Origin: Rickettsia endosymbiont of Ixodes persulcatus
GTDB lineage: Bacteria > Pseudomonadota > Alphaproteobacteria > Rickettsiales > Rickettsiaceae
Length of the DNA stretch: 15,698 bases
Direction: 5' to 3'
NCBI GenBank assembly: GCA_027293795.1
Contig: JAPYLE010000084.1
Coordinates: 1 to 15,698, forward strand
Shown here: positions 1 to 8,072 of the stretch, one piece after another
Numbering within the stretch: the stretch's first letter is position 1
Layout of the letters: every line of letters begins with the position of its first letter
The notes under the pieces: model-generated
What the model saw: the letters and a program-made list of their open reading frames with translations, nothing else
What the model was told of the DNA's origin: nothing
Databases searched by the model: none
Made by a program: the position numbers and the translations under genes

Positions 1-109
1 TCCCCCCATAGTACAAATTCTCACAATTTAGTTGTTAATCTTGCAAAAATTTATACCATATATTAGCTTCTTTTTAATTCATAATTTACTACCGTAATAC
101 CAGTATAAC

Positions 110-1060
110 CTACTTGCTTTTCTTAACTTGATGTGTATGGTTTTGAAAGGTGTCTAATATTTGGGTAAATTCTTCTTGGTTAGAATATTCCAATGTGATT
201 TTATCTTGTATCTGATTTTTAAACCAAGTAACTTGTCTTTTAGCATACCGGCGTGTTCTTATTTGAGCTGCACTTAAAGCGTCGTCTAAAGTAAGATTGC
301 CGTCTAAATAAGCTAAAATCTCTTTTACTCCTACTGCTTTTAAATTTAAATAATCTTGCGGTGTGAATTGTTTTTTTATTAAAGCAATCTCATCTATGCT
401 ACCCTCTTTAAATATTTTTTGTAAACGTTGCTCACATGTTTTACATAAAAATTTTCGCTCAGGATTTAAGAAGATAATTTTAAAATTAAATTCAGATAAG
501 ATTTGTTCTTTTGGTAAAGTTTGAAAGAAAAAAATAGATTTACCAGTTTGCTTAAAAACTTCATAAGCTCTAATTAAACGCTGAGTATCATTTTGGTTTA
601 TTTTAGAAGCAGCGAGTGGGTCAAGCTTCTCTAATTTATTCCATAACTCTATATTACCTATTTTACTATGCAGTTCTCTAGCGTGTTTTTGTAAATTCTC
701 TGTTATATCAGGAATATTATTATAGCCAAAAACTAAAGAATTGATATATAAGCCCGTTCCTCCTATTAATATAGGTAGTTTGCCTCTGCTTATTATCTCT
801 TTTATTTTTTCGGCAGCAAGTTTTAGATATTTTATTACTGAGAAATCTTCCGTAATTGATAGAAAATTATATAAGTGATAAGGGATTTCAGTTTTATAAA
901 TTTGAGATGGGGAGGCAGTAATAATAGGAGTTTCCTTATAAACCTGCATTGAATCAATATTAATGATTTCGCCGTTATAAGCTTTGGCAAATTCGTGACC
1001 TAAATAAGACTTCCCACTAGCAGTAGGGCCGCATAATATAATTATTTCTTTTTTTTTCAC
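110..1060 (-). CDS. miaA: tRNA dimethylallyltransferase
   Basis: MiaA transfers a dimethylallyl group from dimethylallyl pyrophosphate to N6 of A37 in tRNAs that read codons starting with U, the first step toward ms2i6A; it acts in the cytosol. The 316-residue product shows the P-loop GPTASGKS at residues 11-18, the substrate-binding stretch DSMQVYK at 36-42, the GGTGLYI motif near residue 100, and the QRLIRAYEV segment in the middle. Length and motif order fit an intact family member. The start is GTG (1058-1060), whose bases overlap the TGA stop of the upstream algC frame (1057-1059), so the two genes look translationally coupled. Only a weak AGG lies directly before the GTG. MiaA is the last gene of the minus-strand string. 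I see no clear terminator in bases 1-109. Confidence 0.95.
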   Translation of the reverse strand: MKKKEIIILCGPTASGKSYLGHEFAKAYNGEIINIDSMQVYKETPIITASPSQIYKTEIPYHLYNFLSITEDFSVIKYLKLAAEKIKEIISRGKLPILIGGTGLYINSLVFGYNNIPDITENLQKHARELHSKIGNIELWNKLEKLDPLAASKINQNDTQRLIRAYEVFKQTGKSIFFFQTLPKEQILSEFNFKIIFLNPERKFLCKTCEQRLQKIFKEGSIDEIALIKKQFTPQDYLNLKAVGVKEILAYLDGNLTLDDALSAAQIRTRRYAKRQVTWFKNQIQDKITLEYSNQEEFTQILDTFQNHTHQVKKSK

Positions 1061-1854
1061 CTATCTATTGTTAATCCGTACTTACTTAATAAATTATTGA
1101 TTATAGCTTTTAATTTTATCAATCCTTCATTGCTTGTAGATTCAGCCCTTGCAACTATAATAGATTCGGTATTAGAGCTACGCAGCAGCCACCATCCATG
1201 TTCAGTATTTACTCGTACACCGTCTATATCGTTAAATACTCTTTTATCATCAAATAGTTTTTGTTTTATTTCTCCTATAATTTTTAGCTTTAACTCTGAA
1301 GAAACAAATATTTTAATTTCCGGTGTACTATAGCTTTTCGGTAATTCGTCTATTATCTCATCTAGAGTTTTACTTGATCTGCTAAGTAAATCTAAAAATC
1401 TAAGAGCTGCATAAATTGCATCATCGAAGCCAAAATATTTATCAGCAAAGAATATATGCCCGCTCATTTCACTGGCAAGTAAAGCCTTTATCTCAAGCAT
1501 TTTACTTTTAATAAAGGGATGACCGGTTCGCCATATTATAGGATTTCCGCCATATGATTTTATTTTATCAACTATTAATTGACTAGCTTTTACATCAACT
1601 ATTATAGTAGCATTTGGATTTTCCTTTAAAATATCCTCAGCAAATATGCATAAAATTTGGTCACCGAATAATATTTTACCACTTGAGCTTACAATACCGA
1701 TTCTATCGCCGTCACCGTCAAAAGCTATACCTAGATTGCAATTTTGTTCTTTAACCGTTTTAATTAATTCTTGTAAATTAGCAGGGTTAGTAGGGTCAGG
1801 ATGATGGCTTGGAAAATTCCCATCAATTATACTATTTATGATTATGTTTTCATT

Positions 1855-1959
1855 ATAGTCAATTGATTTGGACTCGCCTACTATGTCACTCGTCGCTCTC
1901 CTATTGGTTATAGGCTTCACTCCTCGCTCCTTGTACCCGCATCCAACTAAATTGACTAT
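1855..1959. repeat. in-frame palindromic element inside algC (105 bp)
   Basis: The ends are inverted repeats of 18 bp with 3 mismatches: ATAGTCAATTGATTTGGA at 1855-1872, and a right end whose complement is ATAGTCAATTTAGTTGGA. The centre holds a smaller hairpin, CCTAT/ATAGG. The length is exactly 35 codons, so the reading frame is kept. It adds residues 119-153 of the large algC fragment (containing KPITNRRATSD), a stretch not expected just before the conserved DGNFPSHHPDP motif. This matches the behaviour of protein-coding Rickettsia palindromic elements. I do not assign a family number. Confidence 0.8.
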
Positions 1960-2102
1960 AGCTAAATGGCTTTTTAACTCTTCAATGATGTTGCCTGTTG
2001 CTCCATTACCGCAATCCCAAGCTACTTTTAATTTTGGATTAATATTTATTCCCTCTAAAATATTTTTTAGATATTTAGATGCTATGGTATTTCTGTACTC
2101 TA

Positions 2103-2176
2103 TGTCATTCCCGTGTAAACGGGAATCCAGATTACTTTTTATTATTTCCTGGATTCCCGCCTTCGCAGGAATAACA
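2103..2176. repeat. in-frame palindromic element inside algC (about 74 bp)
   Basis: The left end 2103-2129 (tgtcattcccg...ggaatcca) and right end 2150-2176 (tggattcccgc...ataaca) are inverted repeats of about 27 bp. They flank an AT-rich core. On the coding strand this gives the stretch with VIPAKAGIQ and LDSRLHGND, which are common translations of this type of rickettsial repeat. It has no counterpart expected in the phosphohexomutase family. A further partial end (agaatgacat near 2190-2200) suggests the insert is slightly longer or compound. Confidence 0.8.
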
Positions 2177-2617
2177 TGAGGGGAGTCGAGAATGACATGA
2201 TTATCCAAAATCTTTGCTAATAAATCCTGTATTTGAGTCCCAAAAAAAGATTTGCCGTTTTGCAGCATTTTAAAGCCGTTATCGTCACGAGGGTTATGCG
2301 ATCCCGTAACCATCGTACTACCGCTAGGCGTGAATTCTTTATCGGCAAAATATAATACAGGAGTTGGAACTACGCCAATATTTATGACCTTAGCCCCTGC
2401 GTTAATCCTAATTCTAAGGCTTTAAAAAGGGTGGGAGAGCTAAGTCGACCATCTAAACCAACACAAATTTTGTTATTATCATTGCTTATACTCATTTTGG
2501 CAAAACAAAATCCTATCTTATAAGCTACTTCTTCCGTTAAATCCTTAAGGCTATTGCCTCTTATATCATAAGCCCTAAAAATTTCTTTGTTAATTTGCAT
2601 AGAAAACCTTTTGTGTC

Positions 2618-2637
2618 ATTCCTGCAAAAGCAGGAAT
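2618..2637. repeat. short hairpin remnant upstream of algC
   Basis: ATTCCTGC, loop AAAA, GCAGGAAT: a perfect 8-bp stem. It sits in a tgtcattcctgc context like the hairpin at 5663-5690, so it is probably a shortened copy of the same element type. It lies just upstream of the algC ribosome site. Confidence 0.7.
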
Positions 2638-2662
2638 CTAGTAATTAAACAATGAAGAATAG

Positions 2663-2792
2663 GTATACTCGATGAACTTCAAAAAGAGCAAGGAGTTCAG
2701 AAGACGAGGAACGGAGCGTATACTTAATACGTGAGTACCCCGCAGTACTTGTAGAACGACATAGCCAATTTTTGAAGTTCATCGAGTAATAC
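2663..2792. repeat. 130-bp palindromic element, copy 1, after lptB
   Basis: Terminal inverted repeats: gtatactcgatgaacttc followed by aaaaa at the left (2663-2685) and its complement at the right (2769-2792), differing by one inserted base. A small hairpin CGTAT/ATACG marks the centre near 2725. The interior closely matches the element at 8073-8201, for example the shared stretches aaaaagagcaaggag and ttaatacgtgag. Its right end lies 5 bases from the lptB stop codon. It resembles an RPE; family number not assigned. Confidence 0.85.
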
Positions 2793-2797
2793 ACAGC

Positions 2798-3520
2798 CTA
2801 AAAACTAAAACTCTCACCTAAATACACTTCCTTAACTTTCTTGCTATTTGCTATTTCCTTAGCGTTTCCTTCTAATAATACTTTACCTTCAAAAATAACA
2901 TAAGCACGGTCAACGATATCTAAAGTGTCACGCACGTTATGATCGGTAATTAAAATACCTATATTGAACTCACGTAAATAAGTAATTAGGTTTTTGATAT
3001 CAGAAATAGCAAGCGGGTCAATACCGGCAAGCGGCTCATCAAGCATGATAAATTTAGGTTCTATTGCAAGTGAGCGTGCAATCTCAAGCCTACGCCTTTC
3101 ACCGCCCGATAAGCTGGCGGCAGAAAGATCTTTTAAATGCACTATCGAAAACTTCTCTAACAAATTATGGGTTTTTTGTTCAATTACTTCCTTATAGTTT
3201 TCAGATATTTCAATTATAGCTTTAATATTATCTTCAACCGATAATCCACGAAATATTGAGGGTTCTTGAAGAAGATAACCGATTCCAAGCCTTGCTCGTA
3301 AATAAATAGGCAAGTTGGTAATATTTATATCGTTTAAAAGTAATTGTCCGGAATCCGGCTTCATTAAACCGATAATAATATTAAAGCAAGTTGTTTTGCC
3401 GGCTCCGTTAGGACCGAATAAACCAACTATTTCCCCTTGTTTTATATTAAGAGACACATCGCTTAATATATTCCTTTTTTTATAGGATTTTAATATATTT
3501 TTAACTTGTAAGCTGTCCAT
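2798..3520 (-). CDS. lptB: LPS export ABC transporter ATP-binding protein LptB
   Basis: LptB is the cytosolic ATPase of the LptB2FG complex, which extracts lipopolysaccharide from the inner membrane and pushes it to LptC and the LptA bridge. The 240-residue form shows Walker A GPNGAGKTT at 36-44, the Q-loop glutamine at about 85, the signature LSGGE at 137-141, Walker B with FIMLDEP at 157-163, and the switch histidine at about 194. It ends in VYLGESFSF, as expected for the family. I chose ATG at 3518-3520 because MDSLQVKNIL is where homology to LptB begins. A longer frame starts with GTG at 3583, but its 21 extra residues come mainly from the palindromic element just upstream. No strong ribosome site is visible at either start. 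It follows lptA, as in most Gram-negatives. LptF and LptG are not in this window. Confidence 0.9.
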   Translation of the reverse strand: MDSLQVKNILKSYKKRNILSDVSLNIKQGEIVGLFGPNGAGKTTCFNIIIGLMKPDSGQLLLNDINITNLPIYLRARLGIGYLLQEPSIFRGLSVEDNIKAIIEISENYKEVIEQKTHNLLEKFSIVHLKDLSAASLSGGERRRLEIARSLAIEPKFIMLDEPLAGIDPLAISDIKNLITYLREFNIGILITDHNVRDTLDIVDRAYVIFEGKVLLEGNAKEIANSKKVKEVYLGESFSF

Positions 3521-3561
3521 CTTTTTTATTTGCGTTTTGTTGCGTCTATCAATTCCACCCC

Positions 3562-3662
3562 TATCATCCCGTGACTTGATCACGAGGTCTAGTTTAAAAT
3601 ACTAAAATTATTAGTATTTTAAGTTATTTTTCTGGATACCGTGGAGGGGCCACGGTGTGACA
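3562..3662. repeat. palindromic element between lptA and lptB (about 100 bp)
   Basis: The ends are imperfect inverted repeats, tatcatcccgtgacttgat at the left and ccacggtgtgaca at the right. The core is a perfect 12-bp stem, TTAAAATACTAA (3594-3605) and TTAGTATTTTAA (3611-3622), with a 5-base loop. It begins about 10 bases after the lptA stop. It reaches into the region upstream of lptB and creates the alternative GTG start at 3583. The same end type (tgtcatcccgcgatcaag) occurs inside the sca4 leader at 11258. Confidence 0.8.
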
Positions 3663-3671
3663 AGGCCAATG

Positions 3672-4109
3672 CTATTTATTAACAATATCTACATAATAGA
3701 TTAGTTTGTTAGTTTTTAAAACATTATCGTCACGTTGTAATATTACATTACCAATTAGAATAAGTTGTTTATTATCGAAAAAATATTTAGCTGAATCTGC
3801 AAGCAATAATTCATTATTTATTTTTCTTTCTAAAGTCAATTTAGTAGGAACAACTATATGATCAATAGTTTGCTTTTCATCTATTGTTTTATAAAAAATA
3901 TATAATTTTTCCATTCTAAGTATCGCATTATTGAAGTAAACAATGACATTTCCAAGATATTCTGCCTTTTGTTTGGTTCTATCAATAATTAAAGTATCAG
4001 ATGTAATATGTAAATTTGAAATATCTTTATCACTAGCATATATAGATATACTAACAGTAAGAAATACTACAAGTTTAATAATCCGATAAATCGATGATTG
4101 TAGAGACAT
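3672..4109 (-). CDS. lptA: LPS transport periplasmic protein LptA
   Basis: This is an OstA-type protein that would form the periplasmic bridge carrying lipopolysaccharide from LptC to LptD. The 145-residue product has an N-terminal hydrophobic signal segment (about residues 10-24, cleavage likely near SIYAS-DK). It then shows the beta-strand-rich pattern of the family: ITSDTLIIDRTKQKAEYLGNV near 35-55, a repeat-like ADSAKYFF...LIGNVILQRDDNVLKTNKL toward the end. The frame overlaps the end of lptC by 35 bases, which supports coupling. The product stops soon after the last predicted strand, so it is shorter at the C-terminus than many homologues. A palindromic element lies directly after the stop and may have replaced the old 3' end. 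The assignment rests on the fold pattern plus the lptC-lptA-lptB order. Confidence 0.85.
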   Translation of the reverse strand: MSLQSSIYRIIKLVVFLTVSISIYASDKDISNLHITSDTLIIDRTKQKAEYLGNVIVYFNNAILRMEKLYIFYKTIDEKQTIDHIVVPTKLTLERKINNELLLADSAKYFFDNKQLILIGNVILQRDDNVLKTNKLIYYVDIVNK

Positions 4110-4674
4110 TGCCTTTAAAAATTATAATATTATTTTCATCTCTCGTATTAAAACTATCCGAAGTAATTGAAGAGTTTTTGTAAAATAACTTAGCAGAGGA
4201 ATTGCCAGTTATATTCTTATTTACTAAATCAATCCTTGCATCGTTAGTGTTAAATATGATCGCATCAAAAAAAAGTTTTACATCGTTTTTTAAATCTAAT
4301 ATGTTTGATTCTTCGTCTAAAAAGCCTTCTTTCGCATGTATGATAAGAGGTTGGTCTTTATTTACGTTATAAATAGCATTTATTATATCTAATTTATATT
4401 TGTTATCCGACTCTTTCATAGCTCGCTCAGTTTTAATCGTATACGCATTTAAATTTTTATTTACTCCCTCAAAAATTGAGTCTTTCAATATAATATTATA
4501 CTTTAAATCAAAATTTTTATTATCTTTTAAACTTTTTTTTGTAACATGAATGTCGTTTTCTTCATTAATATAACCACTTTTAATTAGTATATATCCCATA
4601 TACAAAATTCCAAGTATTATTAAAAGATAGACAGATTTCCAAAATTTTTTCCGCCGTTTATAAGAAGAGAACAT
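4075..4674 (-). CDS. lptC: LPS export protein LptC
   Basis: LptC is a bitopic inner-membrane protein that receives lipopolysaccharide from LptFG and hands it to LptA. The 199-residue product has a short basic N-terminus (YKRRKKFWK) followed by one membrane segment at about residues 14-33, then a periplasmic part built of short beta strands (for example IIHAKEGFLDEESNILDLKNDVKL written over residues ~110-135). It begins 5 bases after the kpsF stop. A GGAG inside the kpsF end lies about 12 bases before the ATG, rather far. Its 3' end overlaps lptA. Sequence identity within this family is low, so the call leans on topology and on position between kpsF and lptA, the usual arrangement. Confidence 0.85.
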   Translation of the reverse strand: MFSSYKRRKKFWKSVYLLIILGILYMGYILIKSGYINEENDIHVTKKSLKDNKNFDLKYNIILKDSIFEGVNKNLNAYTIKTERAMKESDNKYKLDIINAIYNVNKDQPLIIHAKEGFLDEESNILDLKNDVKLFFDAIIFNTNDARIDLVNKNITGNSSAKLFYKNSSITSDSFNTRDENNIIIFKGNVSTIIDLSDY

Positions 4675-4679
4675 AGATT

Positions 4680-5639
4680 TTAGTTAGCTCCGATACGAAG
4701 TAAATCATGAATATGAATAATGCCCGTAATAATATTATCATCAACAATCGGTACATTAGTGATATTCTTGGCTTTCATTAAATTTAAAGCCTCTTTTGCA
4801 AATATTTCCGATGAGATATGAATAGGATTTTTGGTCATAATGTTTGATGCTGTTTTTAAGTGGATTTGATCATTAATATGACGATGTAAATCCCCATCAG
4901 TTATAATTCCCACCAAATTTTGGTTTTTATCCGTGACAAGTGTACAACCTAAACGTTTTTTATTCATAACAATTATAGTTTCGGCAAAGGAAGTATCTTC
5001 ATATACTAAAGGTATTTCATCACCGCTACGCATTAGGTTTTTAATTTTTGTTAAATTAGCGCCGATTGTACCTCCCGGATGATAAACCTTAAAATCATCT
5101 TTGGTAAAGCCTCGTTCTTCATGTATAACAGTCATTAAAGCATCACCGAGTGATAACATTATTAAAGATGATATAGTAGGAGCACCGATTACGGAAGCTT
5201 CTGAATATTCAGGTACTATTAATAAAAAATCGCTTCTTTTAGCTAAAGTAGAATTTTTATTCATTGTCATTACAGCAATTTTTATGGAAGAGTGCTTGCA
5301 ATATTCAATTATATTAAATAATTCTTTAGTTTCACCGGAATTAGATAGCATAATTACTAGATCGTCTCTCATCACCATACCTAAATCGCCGTGACTTGCT
5401 TCTGCCGGATGTAAATAAAAAGCAGGCATGCCGGTAGAAGAAAAGCTAGAAGCTATTTTTCTTGCAATATAACCGCTTTTACCTATACCCGTTAAAATTA
5501 CCCGTCCTTTAAAAGATAATAAAAATTCTATAATTTTGTTAAAGTCTTCAGGGATATTTTCGGATAATTTTTCTAAAGCACTTGCTTCACTAGAAATAAC
5601 CCTCTTTGCGATGGTGCGGTAATTATTTGTGTTGGTCAT
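4680..5639 (-). CDS. kpsF: D-arabinose 5-phosphate isomerase (KdsD/KpsF)
   Basis: The enzyme converts ribulose-5-phosphate to arabinose-5-phosphate, the first step toward Kdo, the sugar that links lipid A to the LPS core. The 319-residue product has a SIS domain (about 35-180) with GIGKSGYIARK at 51-61, HPAEASHGDLG at 77-87 and SNSGET at 99-104, then a linker with HPGG near 187. Two CBS domains fill the C-terminal third (roughly 205-260 and 265-319). Length and domain order are complete. The start MTNTNN follows the pnp stop by about 50 bases; a perfect hairpin lies between and no strong ribosome site is visible. Placement next to lptCAB ties Kdo supply to LPS export. Confidence 0.93.
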   Translation of the reverse strand: MTNTNNYRTIAKRVISSEASALEKLSENIPEDFNKIIEFLLSFKGRVILTGIGKSGYIARKIASSFSSTGMPAFYLHPAEASHGDLGMVMRDDLVIMLSNSGETKELFNIIEYCKHSSIKIAVMTMNKNSTLAKRSDFLLIVPEYSEASVIGAPTISSLIMLSLGDALMTVIHEERGFTKDDFKVYHPGGTIGANLTKIKNLMRSGDEIPLVYEDTSFAETIIVMNKKRLGCTLVTDKNQNLVGIITDGDLHRHINDQIHLKTASNIMTKNPIHISSEIFAKEALNLMKAKNITNVPIVDDNIITGIIHIHDLLRIGAN

Positions 5640-5662
5640 TGTTATTATTGGCTCTGTATTTA

Positions 5663-5690
5663 TGTCATTCCCGCAAAAGCGGGAATGACA
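5663..5690. repeat. perfect short hairpin between pnp and kpsF
   Basis: TGTCATTCCCGC, loop AAAA, GCGGGAATGACA: a perfect 12-bp stem with a 4-base loop. It starts directly after the pnp stop codon (5692-5694 on the minus strand). The sequence is the terminal motif of the larger palindromic elements at 2103 and 11220 folded onto itself, so it looks like a minimal copy lacking the core. The transcribed strand has no U-run after it, so it is not a classical terminator. Confidence 0.85.
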
Positions 5691-5691
5691 T

Positions 5692-7935
5692 TTAATTAAA
5701 ATACTTACGTTCTGTAATTACTTCAGCCGTTTCAGCATTATTATCTTCATTCCAAGCTCGTTTTTTACTAGAATCACATATATCAGGTTCTGAATTTTCT
5801 TTAGCATTGTTAATACTATTTTTTGGCTTTGGATTATTTGAAGCTTTATCTTTATCAGCATTTTTAATAGTTAGTTTTGCTTTGCCTTTACTATCAACAC
5901 CTATTAGCTTAACTTTTACTATATCGCCTTGTTTTAAAACACTGCTAACTGTTTCTATTCTTTCTTCTGAAATTTCACTAATATGAACAAAGCCGTCTTT
6001 ATTACCTAAATAATTAATAAAAGCCCCGGAATCTAAGACTTTCATTACCGTACCGTTAAATATTTCACCGATCTCAGGTTCGACGGCAATAACTTTAATT
6101 TTATCCAAGGCAATTTTTAGCTTATCTCTATCTGAAGCATAAATGGAAACTGTACCGTCATCGCTTATATCTATTTTAGCACTGCTAGTTTCACAAATTT
6201 CCTTTATTACTTTACCACCTGGCCCTATAATATCTCTAATTTTATCTTTATCTATTTTTATAGTAGTAGAAGAAGGAGTATTTTTACTTAGTTCGCTATT
6301 TGGTTTACTTATAACTTTATTCATTTGCTCAAGTATATGCAAACGACCGAGTCGTGCTTGCTCTAAAGCTACTTTCATTATTTTAAAATCTACTCCGGAT
6401 ATTTTGATATCCATCTGTAATGCAGTAATTCCTTCGCTAGTTCCTGCAACCTTAAAATCCATATCACCGAAATAATCCTCATCTCCAAGAATATCCGATA
6501 ATACGGCAAATTTCTTGCCTTCTTTAACAAGCCCCATAGCAATACCTGCAACTGGTGCTTTTATTGGAATACCGGTTTGCATTAAAGCAAGAGAACTACC
6601 GCATACGGTTGCCATTGAAGAAGAGCCGTTAGATTCCGTAGTTTCAGCTACAACTCTTATAGAATAAGGAAATTGTACTTTATTAGGTAATATTGGATTA
6701 ATAGCACGCCATGCGAGTTTACCGTGTCCGACTTCACGACGACTAGGTGCTTTCATAGGCATTGCCTCGTTTACGGAGTAGGGCGGGAAGATATAATTAA
6801 GCATAAAACGCTCTTTATATTCACCCTCTAAACTATCAACTATTTGTTCATCTAAACTAGTTCCAAGTGTGCTACTGACTAAACTTTGCGTTTCGCCTCT
6901 AGTAAATAAGGCTGAACCGTGTGCAGAAGGTAATAAACCTACTTCACAGGCAATTTGTCTTATATCCGTGGTACTTCTTCCATCGATACGTTTATTCTTT
7001 TCTAAAATTTCTTTGCGTAATATATTTGATTCAACAGATTTTAAAGCTGATTCTATTTGATAATTATTATATTTTTTATTTTCTATATCGCTTATAAAAT
7101 GCATAAGAACTTTGTCAGGAATTAAGTCTAAACTATTGCTACGTTCCTGTTTAGATTTTATCGCAAAAGCTTGTTCAATTTCTTTTGCAAATAACTGCTC
7201 AATTTCTTTCTTTAATGCAGCAGGGTATAAATCTTGCATTTCAAGCTTCGGTCTTTTAGCTTCTTCTTCTAGTTCTTTAATTATCTTTACTACCGGCTGG
7301 AAGCTTTCAAATCCAAACTTTACAGCTTCTAGCATTTGTTCTTCAGAGAGTGAATGAGCTTCCGATTCAACCATCATTACTGAATCTGTTGTTCCTGCAA
7401 CTACTAAATCAAGCTGACTTGTTTTTAATAATTCAAGTGTTGGATTTAAGACAAATTCACCGTTGATTAAACCAACTTTACTTGCAGCAACTATTTCTAG
7501 ATAAGGGGCAGGGGATAGAGCAAGTGCAGCCGATGCACCGATAATTGCAAGTATATCTACCGGAGTTTCAGGGTCATATGAAAGCACGGTACAAGTTACA
7601 TGCGTTTCATTAACAAAAGCCGGATGAAATAACGGTCTAATCGGTCTATCTATTAAACGAGATACTAAAACTTCTCTATCTGATACTTTTCCCTCACGCT
7701 TAAAAAAACCACCGGGTATTTTACCGGCAGCATATGCCATTTCTCTATAATTAATTGTTAAAGGAAAAAAACCGATACCCTCTTTTGCTTTGTTAGCTAC
7801 TACTGCCGTACATAATAAAACGGAATCACCCATTTTTACCGTAACGCTGCCGTCAGCCTGCCGTGCTATTTTACCTGTACTAAGCTCAAGCACTTTCCCA
7901 TTCCATGTAACACTCTTAGTTATTTCGTTAAACAT
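5692..7935 (-). CDS. pnp: polyribonucleotide nucleotidyltransferase (PNPase)
   Basis: PNPase degrades RNA 3' to 5' by phosphorolysis and is a core part of mRNA turnover. The 747-residue product has the full layout: a first RNase PH domain with FFKREG and DRPIRPLF (residues 77-103), a helical linker, a second RNase PH domain with the acidic active-site stretch DILGDEDYFGDMDF (about 479-492), a KH domain with GPGG at 571-574, and an S1 domain (about 621-692). After S1 comes a polar, Asn/Lys-rich tail of about 55 residues ending ERKYFN. The start has GAGA about 10 bases upstream. It lies downstream of rpsO, the usual arrangement. About 265 bases separate the two genes here, largely filled by palindromic elements. 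Confidence 0.97.
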   Translation of the reverse strand: MFNEITKSVTWNGKVLELSTGKIARQADGSVTVKMGDSVLLCTAVVANKAKEGIGFFPLTINYREMAYAAGKIPGGFFKREGKVSDREVLVSRLIDRPIRPLFHPAFVNETHVTCTVLSYDPETPVDILAIIGASAALALSPAPYLEIVAASKVGLINGEFVLNPTLELLKTSQLDLVVAGTTDSVMMVESEAHSLSEEQMLEAVKFGFESFQPVVKIIKELEEEAKRPKLEMQDLYPAALKKEIEQLFAKEIEQAFAIKSKQERSNSLDLIPDKVLMHFISDIENKKYNNYQIESALKSVESNILRKEILEKNKRIDGRSTTDIRQIACEVGLLPSAHGSALFTRGETQSLVSSTLGTSLDEQIVDSLEGEYKERFMLNYIFPPYSVNEAMPMKAPSRREVGHGKLAWRAINPILPNKVQFPYSIRVVAETTESNGSSSMATVCGSSLALMQTGIPIKAPVAGIAMGLVKEGKKFAVLSDILGDEDYFGDMDFKVAGTSEGITALQMDIKISGVDFKIMKVALEQARLGRLHILEQMNKVISKPNSELSKNTPSSTTIKIDKDKIRDIIGPGGKVIKEICETSSAKIDISDDGTVSIYASDRDKLKIALDKIKVIAVEPEIGEIFNGTVMKVLDSGAFINYLGNKDGFVHISEISEERIETVSSVLKQGDIVKVKLIGVDSKGKAKLTIKNADKDKASNNPKPKNSINNAKENSEPDICDSSKKRAWNEDNNAETAEVITERKYFN

Positions 7936-7985
7936 CTATTTATCTCATTTCATAATTTATATTTTTTGTATTCTTATTACTTTTT

Positions 7986-8025
7986 ATGGATTGCCACGCT
8001 CCTTTTAGTTGCTCGCAATGACGAT
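7986..8025. repeat. palindromic element remnant upstream of pnp
   Basis: It has tggattgccacgctcc at one side and gctcgcaatgacga at the other. These ends are those of the gtcattgcgagc-type element that is complete at 14433-14554. The core is missing, so I read it as a shortened copy. Confidence 0.55.
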
Positions 8026-8072
8026 TCAGGTCATTATGTAAGTTTTTATATACTTCAAGTAAATGAAAAATT

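Larger units (their letters stand above)
1057..2600 (-). pseudogene. algC: phosphomannomutase/phosphoglucomutase, frameshifted, with palindromic inserts
   Basis: The intact enzyme interconverts hexose-6-phosphate and hexose-1-phosphate for surface polysaccharides. Here the gene is split. An N-terminal part (2382-2600, 72 residues, start FRAYDIRG-type motif) has a good AAAAGG ribosome site at 2607-2612 and runs into TAA at 2382. The rest continues in another frame: before the apparent ATG at 2313, that frame reads AGAKVINIGVVPTP and then on to the catalytic serine motif TGSHNP. The break is therefore a small deletion close to 2395-2405, next to GGATTA. The large part keeps the metal loop DGDGDR (residues 199-204 of the 418-residue piece), SGHIFF, and the C-terminal phosphate site RSSNTES. 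Two palindromic elements are inserted in frame, at residues 46-70 and 119-153. The ATG at 2313 is an internal codon with no ribosome site, so I read this as a pseudogene. A recoded product is possible but unlikely. Confidence 0.85.

Noticed and set aside
1868..2179. 103-residue plus-strand frame antisense to algC
   Set aside because: It spans the two palindromic inserts; the open frame is a by-product of the repeats and of the coding strand opposite. No ribosome site or family resemblance.
5663..5690. Hairpin after pnp as an intrinsic terminator
   Set aside because: The stem is perfect, but no U-run follows on the minus-strand transcript, and kpsF begins directly after it.
6143..6475. Plus-strand frames inside pnp (also 7112-7357 and 7790-8008)
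   Set aside because: Hydrophobic or serine-rich shadow frames opposite a well-conserved gene; no independent support.
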